DNA from: Voacanga thouarsii
Lineage: Eukaryota > Streptophyta > Magnoliopsida > Gentianales > Apocynaceae
Assembly (NCBI GenBank): GCA_026120185.1
Contig: JANUWF010001213.1
Span: forward strand, 248,001-312,000
DNA length: 64,000 bases
Reading direction: 5' to 3'
Made by a program: the position numbers and the translations under genes. Shown here piece after piece: positions 11,602-22,858 of this stretch. The first letter of the stretch is position 1, and every line of letters begins with the position of its first letter. Under the pieces are notes generated by a model. It saw only the letters and a list, made by a program, of their open reading frames with translations, ran no database searches and was not told the DNA's origin.

Positions 11602-12561
11602 TCAGACCATTTCCATCAACGTCCTGTTCCTTCTCTCAGCTACTCCGTTCTGCTGGGGGGTTCCTAGCGCAGAGAGCTGGGATACTATCCCATGATGTAC
11701 CATGTAGTCCTTGAATTCATCTAGGAGGTACTCTCCACCACGATCTGATCGTAAGGTTTTGATTAATTTACCTGTCCGACGCTCCACTTCAGCCTTAAAC
11801 TCTTTGAACTTGTCAAAAGAGTCAGACTTGCGTCTCATCAGGTAAATGTAACCATACCTCGTACAATCATCTGTGAACGTGATGAAGTACTCAAAACCTC
11901 CTCTAGCTGGTGTAGACAAAGGACCATACACATCAGTGTGAACAAGACTCAACACATCCTTGGCTCTATCCGCCTTTGGTGTAAAAAACCTTTTGGTCAT
12001 TTTTCCCATCAAGCAGGATTCACACTGATGCCAACTTTCCAATCTCAATGAGCCCAAAGGCCCATCATGGATTAGCCTCTGAATCCTGGTTGAGTTAATA
12101 TGACCCAACCTCAGATGCCAAAGGTATGAATCATTAATATTGGTCTTTCGCTTCTTAGTTAAAGGTTCAGACTGAGCGTTATTTGATTGTTTGTTAATAG
12201 GGTTTAAAAAGAACAAATTTCCATACATGTGCCCAGCACATAAAATTTCTCCATCTCTACTGATAGAAATACCAGAATGGAAAGATACAGAATATCCTTG
12301 ATTAATAAGTTTTGCAACTGAAATCAAATTCTGACGAAAACTAGGTACATATAAAATGTCTTTTAAAACCACTGTCTTATTACAATAAAAAATGAGATTC
12401 AGCTCTCCCATTGCAAGGGCCCAAACTTGTGCTCCATTTCCCACTCGAAGCCCATGTTCGCCCTTCTTGAGTCATCTTATCTTCCTAAACCCCTGCAAGG
12501 AGTTACAGATATGATCAGTGGCTCCTGAATCAACAATCCAAGTGGAAGTTGATCCTACCAT
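11602..12561 (-). pseudogene. Element B protease and integrase
   Basis: The protease active site D-S-G is at 12523-12531 and lies in a different frame from the upstream nucleocapsid ORF. A stop at 12472-12474 follows it, and the open frame 11602-12444 then carries the integrase. This begins with an H-x4-H ... C-x2-C zinc-binding region (W-H-L-R-L-G-H and C-E-S-C). The catalytic core follows, with the first Asp in H-T-D-V-Y-G, the second in R-S-D-R-G-G and the Glu in V-A-E-R-R-N. All three catalytic acids are present. The frame ends at the stop at 11599-11601. Protease would process the polyprotein and integrase would insert the cDNA. Confidence 0.9.
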
Positions 12562-12815
12562 TGATATGGACTCAGATAGTAAATATTACCTGTGTGGTTT
12601 TTCTTAGCCTGAAGATCTAGACACTCCTTTTTCCAGTGTCTCTTCTTGCCACACTTGAAGCACTTGCCCTTTGGTTTGTCCTTGGGCTGGCTCTTGGGCT
12701 GGGCTGCTGCATTCCCCTTCTTCCTCTTGAACTTTCTGGGCTTAGGCCCAGTTCCTGAAGAAGAGGCCTTAGCAATCATGCCCTTAGACTGCGGCTTTAT
12801 GACTTTCTCCGCCAT
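12555..12815 (-). pseudogene. Element B Gag nucleocapsid part (CCHC zinc knuckle)
   Basis: An 86-codon stretch continues Gag in the same frame after an amber stop. Lys- and Gln-rich sequence surrounds one C-x2-C-x4-H-x4-C knuckle (12621-12662; Cys52, Cys55, His60, Cys65 of this stretch), the RNA-binding module of the Gag nucleocapsid. Its Met codon directly follows the stop, so this is a broken Gag, not a separate gene. The frame is lost just before the protease, where the reading moves by one base. Confidence 0.9.
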
Positions 12816-13394
12816 CTAGAGCTCCTTCATCAATTCAGTTAAACTCATGTTCAACTTGTTCATGTTATAGTTTAACTTGAACTGAGTGAAAGTGCCCGGT
12901 AAAGATTCGAGAACCATGTCCACTTGGCTCTCGGGGTCAATGAAAGCCCCTAAGATTTCTGCCTCCTCGAAAGCAGCAATCATCTTGAGCATATGCTCTC
13001 GGACTGATGCTCCCTCAGCCATCTTAGTGTTCACAATAGTTCGAAGAGCCTCCTGCCTTGCGGGCCGGCTCTTGTCTGCGAACATAGTTGCCAATGATTG
13101 ACTTATGTCATATGCAGAAGCCATGTGCTCGTGTTTTGACTGGAGCACATTATACATGGAAGCTAACATATAACAACGTGCCATTTCATCAGCTTTCTTC
13201 CATGCCTTTTCAGCCTCTCGCTCTTCAGCGGTGGAACCTTCCCCGATAACAGGGTAGGTTTCGTAAAGGACATACTTATACTCCTCGGTTGTGAGTATTA
13301 TGTCCAGGTTCCTTTTCCAGTCCACATAGTATGGACCCGTTAACTTATTCTCCCTGAGAATAACGGCCAATGGACTAAAAGAACCTCCCACCAT
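12816..13394 (-). pseudogene. Element B Gag, capsid part
   Basis: These 192 codons start at ATG 13392-13394. The sequence has the plant copia Gag layout: an N-terminal L-T-G-x-x-Y-x-x-W motif near residues 19-26, a helical middle (about residues 60-125) and a C-terminal S-L-P-G-T-F segment that assembles the particle. It ends at an amber codon directly followed by the Met of the nucleocapsid stretch, so the stop is a nonsense change within gag. The next feature upstream is the long leader. Confidence 0.9.
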
Positions 13395-15221
13395 TTCTGA
13401 AAATCGAAAATAAAAGAAAGAAATTAGTTTGTGAAAACAAAATGAAATTTGTGCACTGAAAATAATTTGGCTCTTAGGAAAACTGACATAGCTTCTTGGG
13501 AAGATTAACAGTTTCCTAAGCTAAGTGTATTAACCACCACAAATTAATTTCCCTTCTAAGTGATGGTCTAGAGAATAACTCCATCGTGGGATGGTCGTTT
13601 CCTCTCATTTCCTATGGACATACCTCGCACTATAACCTCCAACGTGGGCTGGCCGATCATAGTACGTGCCCCGGGTTATTAATTACATCCTTCCATTAGA
13701 TCTAGATCCTTATGGTATCCCCATCCTATACGGGTTCACTCCCAGGGTGATGCGAGGGGATCCATGATCTCTAATGAGGACCGTGATGGAAGCCGTGGGG
13801 CCGTTGGAACCCCTCTCCCACTTAGTCTTTTAAAATAAAGTTTTTTCTGAAAAATATCCTTTTGAAATTTCCATTAAGTTTTTCTTAACTCAAAAATAAA
13901 ATATCTAGGTCCAATAAAATCTCTATGTCAAGGCTTATATCCTTTGAGAGATTTCCTCCATGGACAAATTTTATTTAAGTTAAAACTTAATGAATTCAAA
14001 AATATTCCAATTAAAACTTTCTAGAGACTTTAGTCTCAAGCTTATTTGACAAAATCATTTTTCTAGTCCAAAACAAAACAAAATGGCTCTCCATTTTAAT
14101 TTACAAAAATATCTAAATCCAATATATTTACTATGTCAAGGATTATATCCTTTGAGAAAAATATTCAAGGATTAATTTTTGTACCAATTAAAATAACCAT
14201 TTAGTTTTTGAAGAAAAAATATTTTTCTTGTCGAAAATGTTCCCAAAGACTTTGGTCTTTGAGAAAAGCACACATAGGTACATAGAAAAATAGCATGCTC
14301 AAAAACAGTAAACGTTTTCATGCTTTTCTATTTTTTAAACCTAAGTGCCCAAATAATAGAATTAAACACATTAATTAATTAATTAATTATCTTATTTAAT
14401 CCTAAAATCCCTTACTAATATTTTTCATGCAAATATATTCCAAGAATATAAATATTGCAAAAATATTAACTTTGCCTGGTATGGGACCCAAAACGAAAAA
14501 GGAAAAAAAATTGCAAAAAAAAACGCTGGCGGTTCACTGCACCCGCCGCACCGGATCCGCGCCCGCATGGCCTGCGGTCCACCGAGGCCACGGTGCACCG
14601 CGCCGCACCAGATCGCTTACCGCACGACCCACGGAGCTGATCCGCGCCCGCGACCAGCAACCAGTTGCCCTCTGCTGCCGACCCGCGAAGGATCCGCGCC
14701 TTTATCCGAATGGCACGCCCGATCCGGTTTGCTGACCCGCGCGCGGAATTAAATTTCAATTTCAATTCTTGCAATTGAAAACAGCTTCAATTCCCCTCAA
14801 TTTGGCTCAGCTTCATGACTCACAGACTGCAGCTCTCCTCACAGAAACATCGGCTCAGCTCGGCTCGACTCGGCTTGGCTCGACCGGCGGCTTAGAAACA
14901 GTATCATCTTCTTCGTTTTTCACCCGTCCAAGCGCGAAATTGCAGAAACTCTTCTGCTTCATTTTTTTCAGCCTTCTTTGGCTTCTTTGGACATTTTTAC
15001 TTACAAAAAACATCCAAACCAAAAGCACAACCGCCTATACCTATTAAAATTGGGTTTAAACGATTAAACCACAAAACCAAAAAATATTACAGAGGGTCCT
15101 ATGCTTCCACTGTGAAGCTTACAAAACCATCTATACCATACCAAAACAGCGAAGGATCACAGGTATAATCATCTTCTCCATTTTATTAACTATCATGCTC
15201 CCTATATTGATCAAAACTAGT
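13395..15221 (-). other. Element B leader with repeats and a GC-rich island
   Basis: This is about 1.8 kb of non-coding leader between the primer site and gag. It contains an imperfect duplication (about 13850-14270), a GC-rich island at 14530-14740 in which GATCCGCGCC occurs three times, and a 10-bp repeat run at 14851-14890. The short ORFs found here on both strands overlap each other across the GC-rich island and have no recognisable domain, so I do not call them genes. Confidence 0.75.
14851..14890. repeat. 10-bp tandem repeat, CGGCTYRRCT type
   Basis: CGGCTCAGCT, CGGCTCGACT and CGGCTTGGCT follow each other without spacers, with a decayed fourth unit CGACCGGCGG. It lies in element B's leader, 330 bp from the 5' LTR. 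Confidence 0.9.
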
Positions 15222-15234
15222 GGCTTTGATACCA
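15222..15234 (-). promoter_or_regulatory. Element B primer binding site (initiator tRNA-Met)
   Basis: The minus strand reads TGGTATCAAAGCC three bases inside the 5' LTR. It differs by one base from the usual plant copia site TGGTATCAGAGC, complementary to the 3' end of initiator tRNA-Met. Confidence 0.92.
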
Positions 15235-15237
15235 CAT

Positions 15238-17255
15238 TGAGGGAACGCAGAAAAAGGGGAGCCATGGACGGGAAAAAAAAAACAGAGAGAAAAATTAAAC
15301 GCGAGCCATAAAGGCCATGCGGAAGTGTGAAGATCATACCTTTGCGTTCCTTAACCCTCCTAGGTTGCGTAGGAACAGATTGAACGGTTGGAATCGCCTC
15401 GCTTTGCACACTTGAAGGAGCTTCCGGTTGAACACCCGCTAGCCTTCGACTTCGCCTTGTTTGCATTAACGCTTAGCTCTGCAGCTCTCGGGATATTCCT
15501 CAGCCTAACCTCTAGTTGGTGAACATAATGGAGAAGAAGAATGGACTCAAAACTCCTTGGTTCAGTTGCTATTAGTTAGCAAAGAAGAAAAGAAGAGAAC
15601 ACAGAGGGAGGTGACGTGAGAGAGCAAGAGAGACGTGAGTGCTTGAGGCTAGGGAAAGAATTAGGGTTTTTTCTTTTCAAAGAGTTGTTTATTATTAGCC
15701 TAAACTAGGTCTCTCAATCTCTAATAAACATATCCCCGGGATTTCAAAACACCCGGATGTTATCTTGAGAAACAGTTTGGCCTAACCTTAAACTCCTCTT
15801 AACCGTATCTGGAAAAAAAAACCCTATGGTCCAAGCTAGTGGGCCAGATAAATATTTATTATTTTTCTTGGACCCAAAAGGCTCAAAATAATAAATATTA
15901 ATTATTTATTTCTTGGGCTTACATAAGTAACCCAATAAAAAATTAATGAGCCCAAATGAACCATAATAATTAATCTTTAATTATTTATTTCTTGGGCCTA
16001 TATAAATAACCCAATAAATAATTAAACATTAATTATTTCCCCTAGTTTAAGCCCAGGTTAATTTCTTAATTATTCGTACTGGACCTAGGCCCTGAATAAT
16101 TAATTAATCAAATAAACTAGATAATTAATTTCTCTCAACTCCTATTTTATTTATTTATTTATTTTATTCTAGTCCAATAATAAATTAGACTTCCTGAATA
16201 AAATAAAATAAAATAAAATCCTCTTCAACTGAGACCAATTCCTCAACCCAAAAATAGTCAGGACTTACGGGCTATCCTGAGGACTAAAAAGACATATTGC
16301 CTTGGCTGCTAAAATGACCAAAATACCCTAACTATATAAATAGCTGTATTTTGCTTTTTAAATATTTTCTAATATCACCATAAGGAAATATTGACCCCAA
16401 GGACAATGCTGCATTCGCAAAGTCTCCGACCTACAGGTGAAATGACTAAAATACCCCTCTACATATCGCCGTACGTTTAGAGAGGAAGAAGTGTACTAAT
16501 ACCCCCCTAAATGACATATACCATCCTTAGGCTTCTAGTCCAATGATCCACGACTTCCTGGAGTGTATCCGCTTTCCAAGGGAACTACCCTAAAGCAAAC
16601 ATCCAAGTCATGTTTCCCAGGGCCCTGGATATTTTAGACCATTCGGACAACCACAAGAGGCGATATAGTGCAGAAACTATCTTGTATAAGTCTGTCTTAA
16701 CTAACTAGTCACACATACCCAACATGCAAGTATATTGGCCCTACGATAGAACCTCAACTACAGCAAATCAAAGTATATACTTCCAGCTTTGCTAGACCAC
16801 CAACTCATACTCAAGTCGTAGAGTACTAGTCCACGTTGTAGCGGTAGTAGTCTAGGTTTCTACCATATAGTACTTTGAGAAACCACTACTACAGGTCCTG
16901 TTCTACGTATTCGAAATACGCTTATGTTATGAAGTGAGTGGACTACTCACAGGCTAAAGGTAAGCCATTCCCCATTTGGAATTCATAACATAATAACCTA
17001 AACATGATGAGGTTCCCAGTCTCATCAATAGGCTAAGTACAAATGTTTATGTGTTAAATAACCCATGATCCATACCTTACTGTGAAAGACCATCATTCAC
17101 ATGGATCACTTATTTAAACACAATGGATCTGTTCCAAACAAAAATCATGCACAAACAAAAAATAAATTCACAAACAATTTCTGAAAATAAATTCTTTTAT
17201 TAAAATATTCGATTTTACATCAGAAACCTAGTCTAAGAGGGCATACAATCCAACT
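15238..17255 (-). repeat. Element B 5' LTR
   Basis: This LTR is collinear with 7449-9473. Its outer terminal base is T where the other LTR has A (CAATCCAACT versus CAATCCAACA), so one terminus has lost the usual TG/CA end. The boundary is confirmed by the tgctt duplication immediately outside. Confidence 0.95.
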
Positions 17256-19257
17256 TGCTTTCCATGTCGTGAGTGATATGTGATTAAGAATGTTAGAGAT
17301 TATGTCACCTTTGGTGAATAGCCTTTATGTTCATGTATGATTGTTAAAGCTATGATTATGTTTATGTTAGTAGAGTTTGGATCATGTCTTGGTAAATTTA
17401 GATTTATGTCTTTTTTCATGATTTGGATGATTTGATGAATTGGAGTGGAGTATATGTTCATGATTGTGCTTAGCATGTGGAAATATGATCATGACCTTGT
17501 TGTCCCTAAGCTACTTTTATTTCATCAATAAAATGATTATTACTATAATTTCTTCTAGTAAATTTCAAGAACCCTAGGAAAATGTGGATTTGGTCTTTTT
17601 ATATAAAATAGTGATATTTTAGTCAAATAAATGATAGCTTTTATTAAAGAAATAAAACACATAGATATTATATAAAATAATAATATCAAATAAAGCCTTT
17701 TATATAAGTAATCATAATAAGTGAAATATTAAATTTTATAAGTCTTATATTCATAAATACTATTAAAATTTATTTATTATCTTTTAATCCAAACCTATTA
17801 AAATTTACTTACAACTAATTTTAGTTACCAATTATTTTCTAACAATGAATTATCAATAGATTATTAATTTAAATAATTACATCTAGGTCCTAGGACCCTT
17901 CATCAAATAAACACTAATTTATTTTTAGCAAGATTTAAAATTTCAACTTATAGTACCTATTTTCCAAACCTTAGTTATTTTAATATCAAGCTAGAATTAT
18001 TTTATAAACCTTTTTTTTTTTTTGGTTATCTAACCTTAAAGCTTAGGACACTAGGGACATGATTGGAGTAAGTTGAGTTAGTTTTATTTGTGAAAGTGAA
18101 TTTTGGTTTGAGTTTAATTATGATTTATATTTACCCCAGGCGGGGTTAGGTCAGCTGTTGAAGACCTTTAATTTATCTCAAGCTAAAGATCAGGTAAGCT
18201 CATGCATAAAACCTGATTGATGTAAAATGGTTCTATGGCAAGCCAATTGTGGAGTGCGTGGTCACTCATTTCTGTAAAGGCAATTGAGGATTGTCTCCTT
18301 TCTCATTTTAGTCAAACAAATTATTTGAAAATCAATAACCAAATTTACTCAAACTCTAAAAATCTTTCTAAAACCAGTTTTGCCCCAAACTTTGGAAATC
18401 CTTAATTGCCATTTTCAAGTGGAACTATGTTTTATTCATTTTCCCAAGTGGGATATATATTACATTGAGTGTTCAATAAGGGTGGACTGCTAGGACTAGT
18501 CTTTGAAGGGTTAGGGTAAGTTCCTCAGTAGGTGGCCACCTCTGAGGGGTGAGTCCTTCCTGGATAAGATGTCAGTCCAGTAGGTCGTGACAGTCTGAGC
18601 TAGCAGTTTTCAGTCAAGTGGACTGTGTGTTGCCAGAATGGACAACCAGTTTTGTTTGGGTATAGAGAAGGAGGAGTATCTTGCCCGGTAGGCCGATCAC
18701 CTACTTTTTGTCAGTCTGCACAAAGTATGGCATTTTGACTGTTGTATGGTTATGGGGCCTAATGTGTGGTAATCCATGACCACTTTTTGAGTGGTTGATT
18801 ATATTGATCATGTATAGTTGGAAAAGCCAAAAACACCACTCTTGATTTTAACTATTGTTTGTTGCCGGCTAGTATTTCTCTTGTGAAGAATTTTTACTTT
18901 GCATCCATGAACTGTTTTCACTGGACACTCAAGCACACATGGACTTATTGAGATTTTTCTCTCATCACCCTTTTTACCATGATTTTAGGTCGATCCTACT
19001 GTGGGGATGAATAGCTAGTGTTGTTCGCCTTGGAAGAGATTTTATTATTTATTTTTATGTAATGCTTTGGGAGCTGAGGGTGAATAATTTTATTTCTGGA
19101 TTTGTTTTGAATTCTTGGATTGTATAAGTTTTAAGTTTTAAGTTTTGTTTTATTCCATTGTTTTGGTTGTGTGACCTAGTTATAAAGACCCCTTGTCCTT
19201 TGGACGGAGCGACATCCCCGGTCCTGTCGGGCCTAGGTAGTGGGGTGTTACAATAAC

Positions 19258-20464
19258 TAATCATTCTCTTGGCATCATGAAGGATTAAGATAGATTCACT
19301 TTTTTTTCAATCCATGAAATCACTATCTTCAGAAAATTAGCATCACATATCATGTCTCAACTAATTCACCTAAAAGATGCATTAAACACAATCCTTGATT
19401 GAATTTCCATATCCTGGTAAACTTAAAACATAAAATTAACCAATGAATCCATATCCTAGCAGACATCAACGAACCTTTAATTACCCATTTCTTAACAATT
19501 AACCCTTTTTCCAAGCAAGTTAAGAGACAACAAATATGAAATTAATGAACAGAGATTACCATCAACCCCTTTTCCAAGCAAGTTAATGGAAAGAAATAAC
19601 CAATTAATCACGTAATTAGCACAAGTAATTAAATAGCAAGAATAACAATTAATTAATCAACAGATCATAATAACTCTAAAAATCATGAATACCTAAAACA
19701 ATGTCAAATTATAATAAAACAATTCATATATTATTGTTCAAGAAAAAGAAAACAAAGTTAAAAGAAAACACTCATATACAAGCCTCCTTCTTCTTCCTTT
19801 GTAGACTCTCTTGTGCAATCCTCCTTGAATTGAAGAATTCCTCCTTTAATTTGAGTGATTTTCAGTTTTGATATGTGAATCCTTCTTTTTTTTCCCTGTA
19901 TTTTCCCTCTATTTATAGGCTTAAGAAGTGCCTAAAATCGTTCCTCTAGGGTTTCTGGCGGACTAGAAGTAGGAAAATACTAAAACTCTACAAATTGCCA
20001 AAAAATACACAGGAAAATTGAGGCATTGCCTCAGCATCAGAGCATAGCCAGTGCTGTCTATCCTACCTAGGGCTGGCTTTGGTTGTGGTCTGCTTCTCCG
20101 TTCGTTTGCCGATTTTCTTGATTTTCGCACCAACCCTTCCAAAGTGCAACCGGCGCCACCTCTAGCCTCCCGGCCGGCTCTGGTTTTGTTCTGTTCCACT
20201 CTGTTTCACTGATTTTTATCACCTCAAAATGTGTGCCAGCAGCACATGGCTGACGCTGGTTCCCTTGTCCTGGCCAGCGCCGCCTTTGTTCTGTTTTGCG
20301 ACTTTTTTTGTCTTATTTTATCACTAAAATCTGAAATAATGCACAAAATACCTTTTCAAGGGTAAAATCTCAAATATGAAGGAATATGACCAGTTATTGA
20401 ACAAAATGTATCACAAAATAGCCCTAAATAACTAGGAAATATATGAGTAATTTAGGCCCTATCA
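19258..20464 (-). repeat. E1 left LTR (3' LTR), second segment
   Basis: E1's left LTR continues after the family A insertion. It contains the reverse-strand TATA box CTATAAATAG (19909-19918) and, upstream of it in element orientation, the 102-bp array of paired GC motifs (starts 20049, 20073, 20151, 20175, 20251, 20275). It ends CCCTATCA at 20464. Confidence 0.93.
19909..19918 (-). promoter_or_regulatory. E1 LTR TATA box
   Basis: CTATAAATAG on the minus strand. The same ten bases occur at the equivalent place in the other three LTRs of the family (32336-32345, 39626-39635, 42385-42394), which supports a real core promoter that drives element transcription towards lower coordinates. Confidence 0.8.
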
Positions 20465-22600
20465 CATTCCCCCACACATAGCTCTTTGCTTGTCCTCAAG
20501 CAATGTGTCAAAGATAAGTAGGAAAAACACAAGTTGTTTTTTTTTAAAAAAAATCACTCAATCAATTCAAAACAATATCTCCAATGCTTTCTTTATTCAA
20601 GATAACAAAATATATGCTACTATATCTTTCATAACAAATGCAAGACTTTTGTAAGTGAAGAATGACTAGTAGAACCATCTGAATACTTAACATCATTCTC
20701 AAACCATTGGAAAGAATTTAGTTCAAAAGAAATATGCATTCTATAAGCTTACTTTTCATACACTCTCTCCACTTATCCAACACATGTCATGATTCTATTT
20801 AGGTCAGGTAGGACTTTTAAGTTTGTAATGTAAGGCTAAAGGGTTTGTAATATAGCTTGTCAAATGAAGGATATAGGAAAATCAACTATCAAAGAAGATG
20901 AGAGTTTGCAAGAAAATAATAAACAAAATGTGCTAATAGATTCCAAACTTTTCTTGCTCTCCTATTCTAAAATCAATCAAAAACCCATAACCTTGTACGA
21001 CAATCATAACAGTTCAAGAAAATCTTGCATTCTTTTCCTCAATTACTCTTAACTCATCATTCATATTGCACAAGATCATAAAAAATTTCAGCAATTTTCA
21101 TTCCAGCTTTCCTCATGTGCCTTTTATTTTCTCTTCTTCTTTTTTTTCTTTCAATTTTTCTTTTCAAATGCTGCTTTTTTTTTTTTTTTTTGCTTTTCAG
21201 TTTATTTTGTTCAACCTCTTCTAGCAACTTTTTGTTCTCTCTTTTTTTTCTTCCTCTTTTTCTTTTCTCCTTTCACAACTCCACTCAACAATGATGCATG
21301 ACTGAAAGTAACAAGTCATGAACTTTACACAAGTACTTTTCCTCCCAATTTGTCTACGTGTACTTTCATCCATCAAGAGCAATCAAAGATTTGGAAGAAT
21401 TATCAAACTCTCAGAAAGAAGTAATGAACAAAGTATGACAACAGGTTTTAGGAAAGAAATTAACAATTTAGGCTCAAGATAGGCACTAGGGATAATATAA
21501 AATAGGTGGGCTTGAAAAGCTCAAACTATCCAAAGAAGGTGTATTACCGTCATCCCTAAGTTAAATTATGAATGTATTTCTTATTTTGCCTCGAGAGGCA
21601 TTCAAGTAAGTTCTAGAATGGTCGATGAATTTTAGCAAAAAAAAAAAAAAAAAAAAACAGTTTAAGAACAATGTAAAGCATTTGATCAAGAACTACTCAG
21701 CTCGTACAAATCACAAACAATTCAATCTTCTCAAATCAATCTACCACAATTGACAACACAACCTGCAAGAATCCGAATGCTCATAATATAATCATGTGAA
21801 TTATGGAATCAATGTGGCATTATAGTAATCAAATGTAAGATAATTCAAGGCCAATATGCAGTAATGACTCAATAATCATAATAGTGATAATCATACCCTT
21901 AAGCAAATGCATAAAGTCCCTAATGATCATGTGAATGAATCAAGTACCCAAGAATCATTAACTCATAATATAACCCATGTCATGAAGCTTAAGAGTTAAT
22001 TCACAATGCAAGAGAACATTAAATATCCCAATTTTTGGCAAAAAATATACCCAAAATTAGAAAAATTTATCTACAACATTTTAACTGTGGGAATTCAAGA
22101 AAAATCATACCTTTATGTTCTCCTATGCATGGGCAAGCAAAAGTGGCATTCTTTTTTCAGGAATCCAAGCTCTTTGCATGCGGATTGAAGATTGGGTTTT
22201 TGTGAAAAATGGAAGATTTAAAGACTTTTGATCCCTAGAAACAATAAAAGAAGATTAGATTGATGTTTTAAAAGTGTTTGGGAGGTAAAAAATCAAATCG
22301 TAAGAGGTTTGAAAGGTGAAGCCGGCGCGGGTTAGAGTAAATTTGAGAGGGAGTTGGAGAGTTTGAAAGAAAAAGTGGCCAAAATGGCCTATTTTAAGTG
22401 TTCTCCCCAATAGGAGCCAGCGCCAGTTACAGTTTGTTCGGGCTCCGAAATGTTTTTTTTTTTAAACGAAATAAAAATGATGAACACACAACAATGATGA
22501 ACAATGCAATTTACTTCATGAGGAAATAAATAAATAAATAAATGAAACAAAAAGACGAAAATAAAAATTGTTCCCAATCACAAAAACTTAAAGCTAAATG
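20465..22600 (-). other. E1 3' internal region: polypurine tract and non-coding DNA
   Basis: The minus-strand polypurine tract TGTGTGGGGGAATG abuts the LTR at 20465-20478. The rest lacks a supported gene. It includes a pyrimidine-rich block at 21110-21275, an A-run near 21639, and one pair of GC motifs (22323 and 22418). It aligns with E2's internal region except that about 1.9 kb is absent. That segment, E2 34250-36150, holds E2's second ORF. The breakpoint in E1 is near 21700. Confidence 0.75.
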
Positions 22601-22609
22601 ACTTCAATG

Positions 22610-22858
22610 CTTTCCACGGCCTTAATCCCATGGATTTTCTTCAGTGTTCCTCGGTAATGTTCCTACTTGACAATCCCCAAGAAATTTAGCTAGTTGGCCA
22701 ATTTGGCTCTCCAAGTTGTGCATGGAGGTCTCTAAGTTCCTTGTTGTAGCATCAACCCCTTGGAACTTAGTCTTCATTGTACTTACTAATTAGCCAATCA
22801 ATTCCTCCAATGGTGGCTTGGAAGATGCTGAATTGTTGTTCAAAGGAGGTTGATTCCT
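22610..22858 (-). pseudogene. E1 gag, 3' remnant beyond the first stop
   Basis: After the stop that ends the 375-codon frame, the same reading continues with a P-P-L segment, S-M-H-N-L-E and Q-I-G-Q-L-A-K, then N-T-E-E-N-P. This order is familiar from the C-terminal end of Athila-type Gag. E2 keeps the equivalent segments at 37040-37190. In complete Athila elements protease would follow; here non-coding DNA follows. Confidence 0.65.

Larger units (their letters stand above)
7449..17255 (-). mobile_element. B: full-length Ty1/copia element, reverse
   Basis: A complete 9807-bp element is flanked by the perfect target duplication tgctt (7444-7448 and 17256-17260) inside the family A solo LTR. 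The LTRs are 2025 bp (7449-9473) and 2018 bp (15238-17255). On the minus strand it reads 5' LTR, initiator tRNA-Met primer site, a 1.8-kb leader, gag, protease, integrase, RT, RNase H, polypurine tract, 3' LTR. The integrase-before-RT order makes it Ty1/copia. LTR length and Gag style suggest the Tork/Angela part of the superfamily, but that is an inference. Several nonsense changes make it defective. The two LTRs differ at only a few percent of positions by eye, so the insertion is moderately recent. Confidence 0.95.
5136..19252 (+). mobile_element. Solo LTR of family A with copia element B inserted
   Basis: This is a complete family A LTR running from TGTGAAACCC to GGGGTGTTACA, flanked by the perfect 5-bp target duplication ataac (5131-5135 and 19253-19257) inside E1's left LTR. 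With element B and its duplication removed (7449-17260) it is 4305 bp, close to the 4271 bp of the uninterrupted copy at 44275. No primer site, gag or pol belongs to it, so it is a solo LTR, as left by recombination between two LTRs. It carries a tRNA-like segment near 5383-5450 and a CT microsatellite at 7072-7093. The segments are 5136-7448 and 17261-19252. Confidence 0.92.

Noticed and set aside
14427..14774. Overlapping ORFs on both strands in the GC-rich B leader (about 100 codons each)
   Set aside because: GC-rich sequence lacks stop codons on both strands. The frames overlap each other, have no domain and lie in a non-coding leader.
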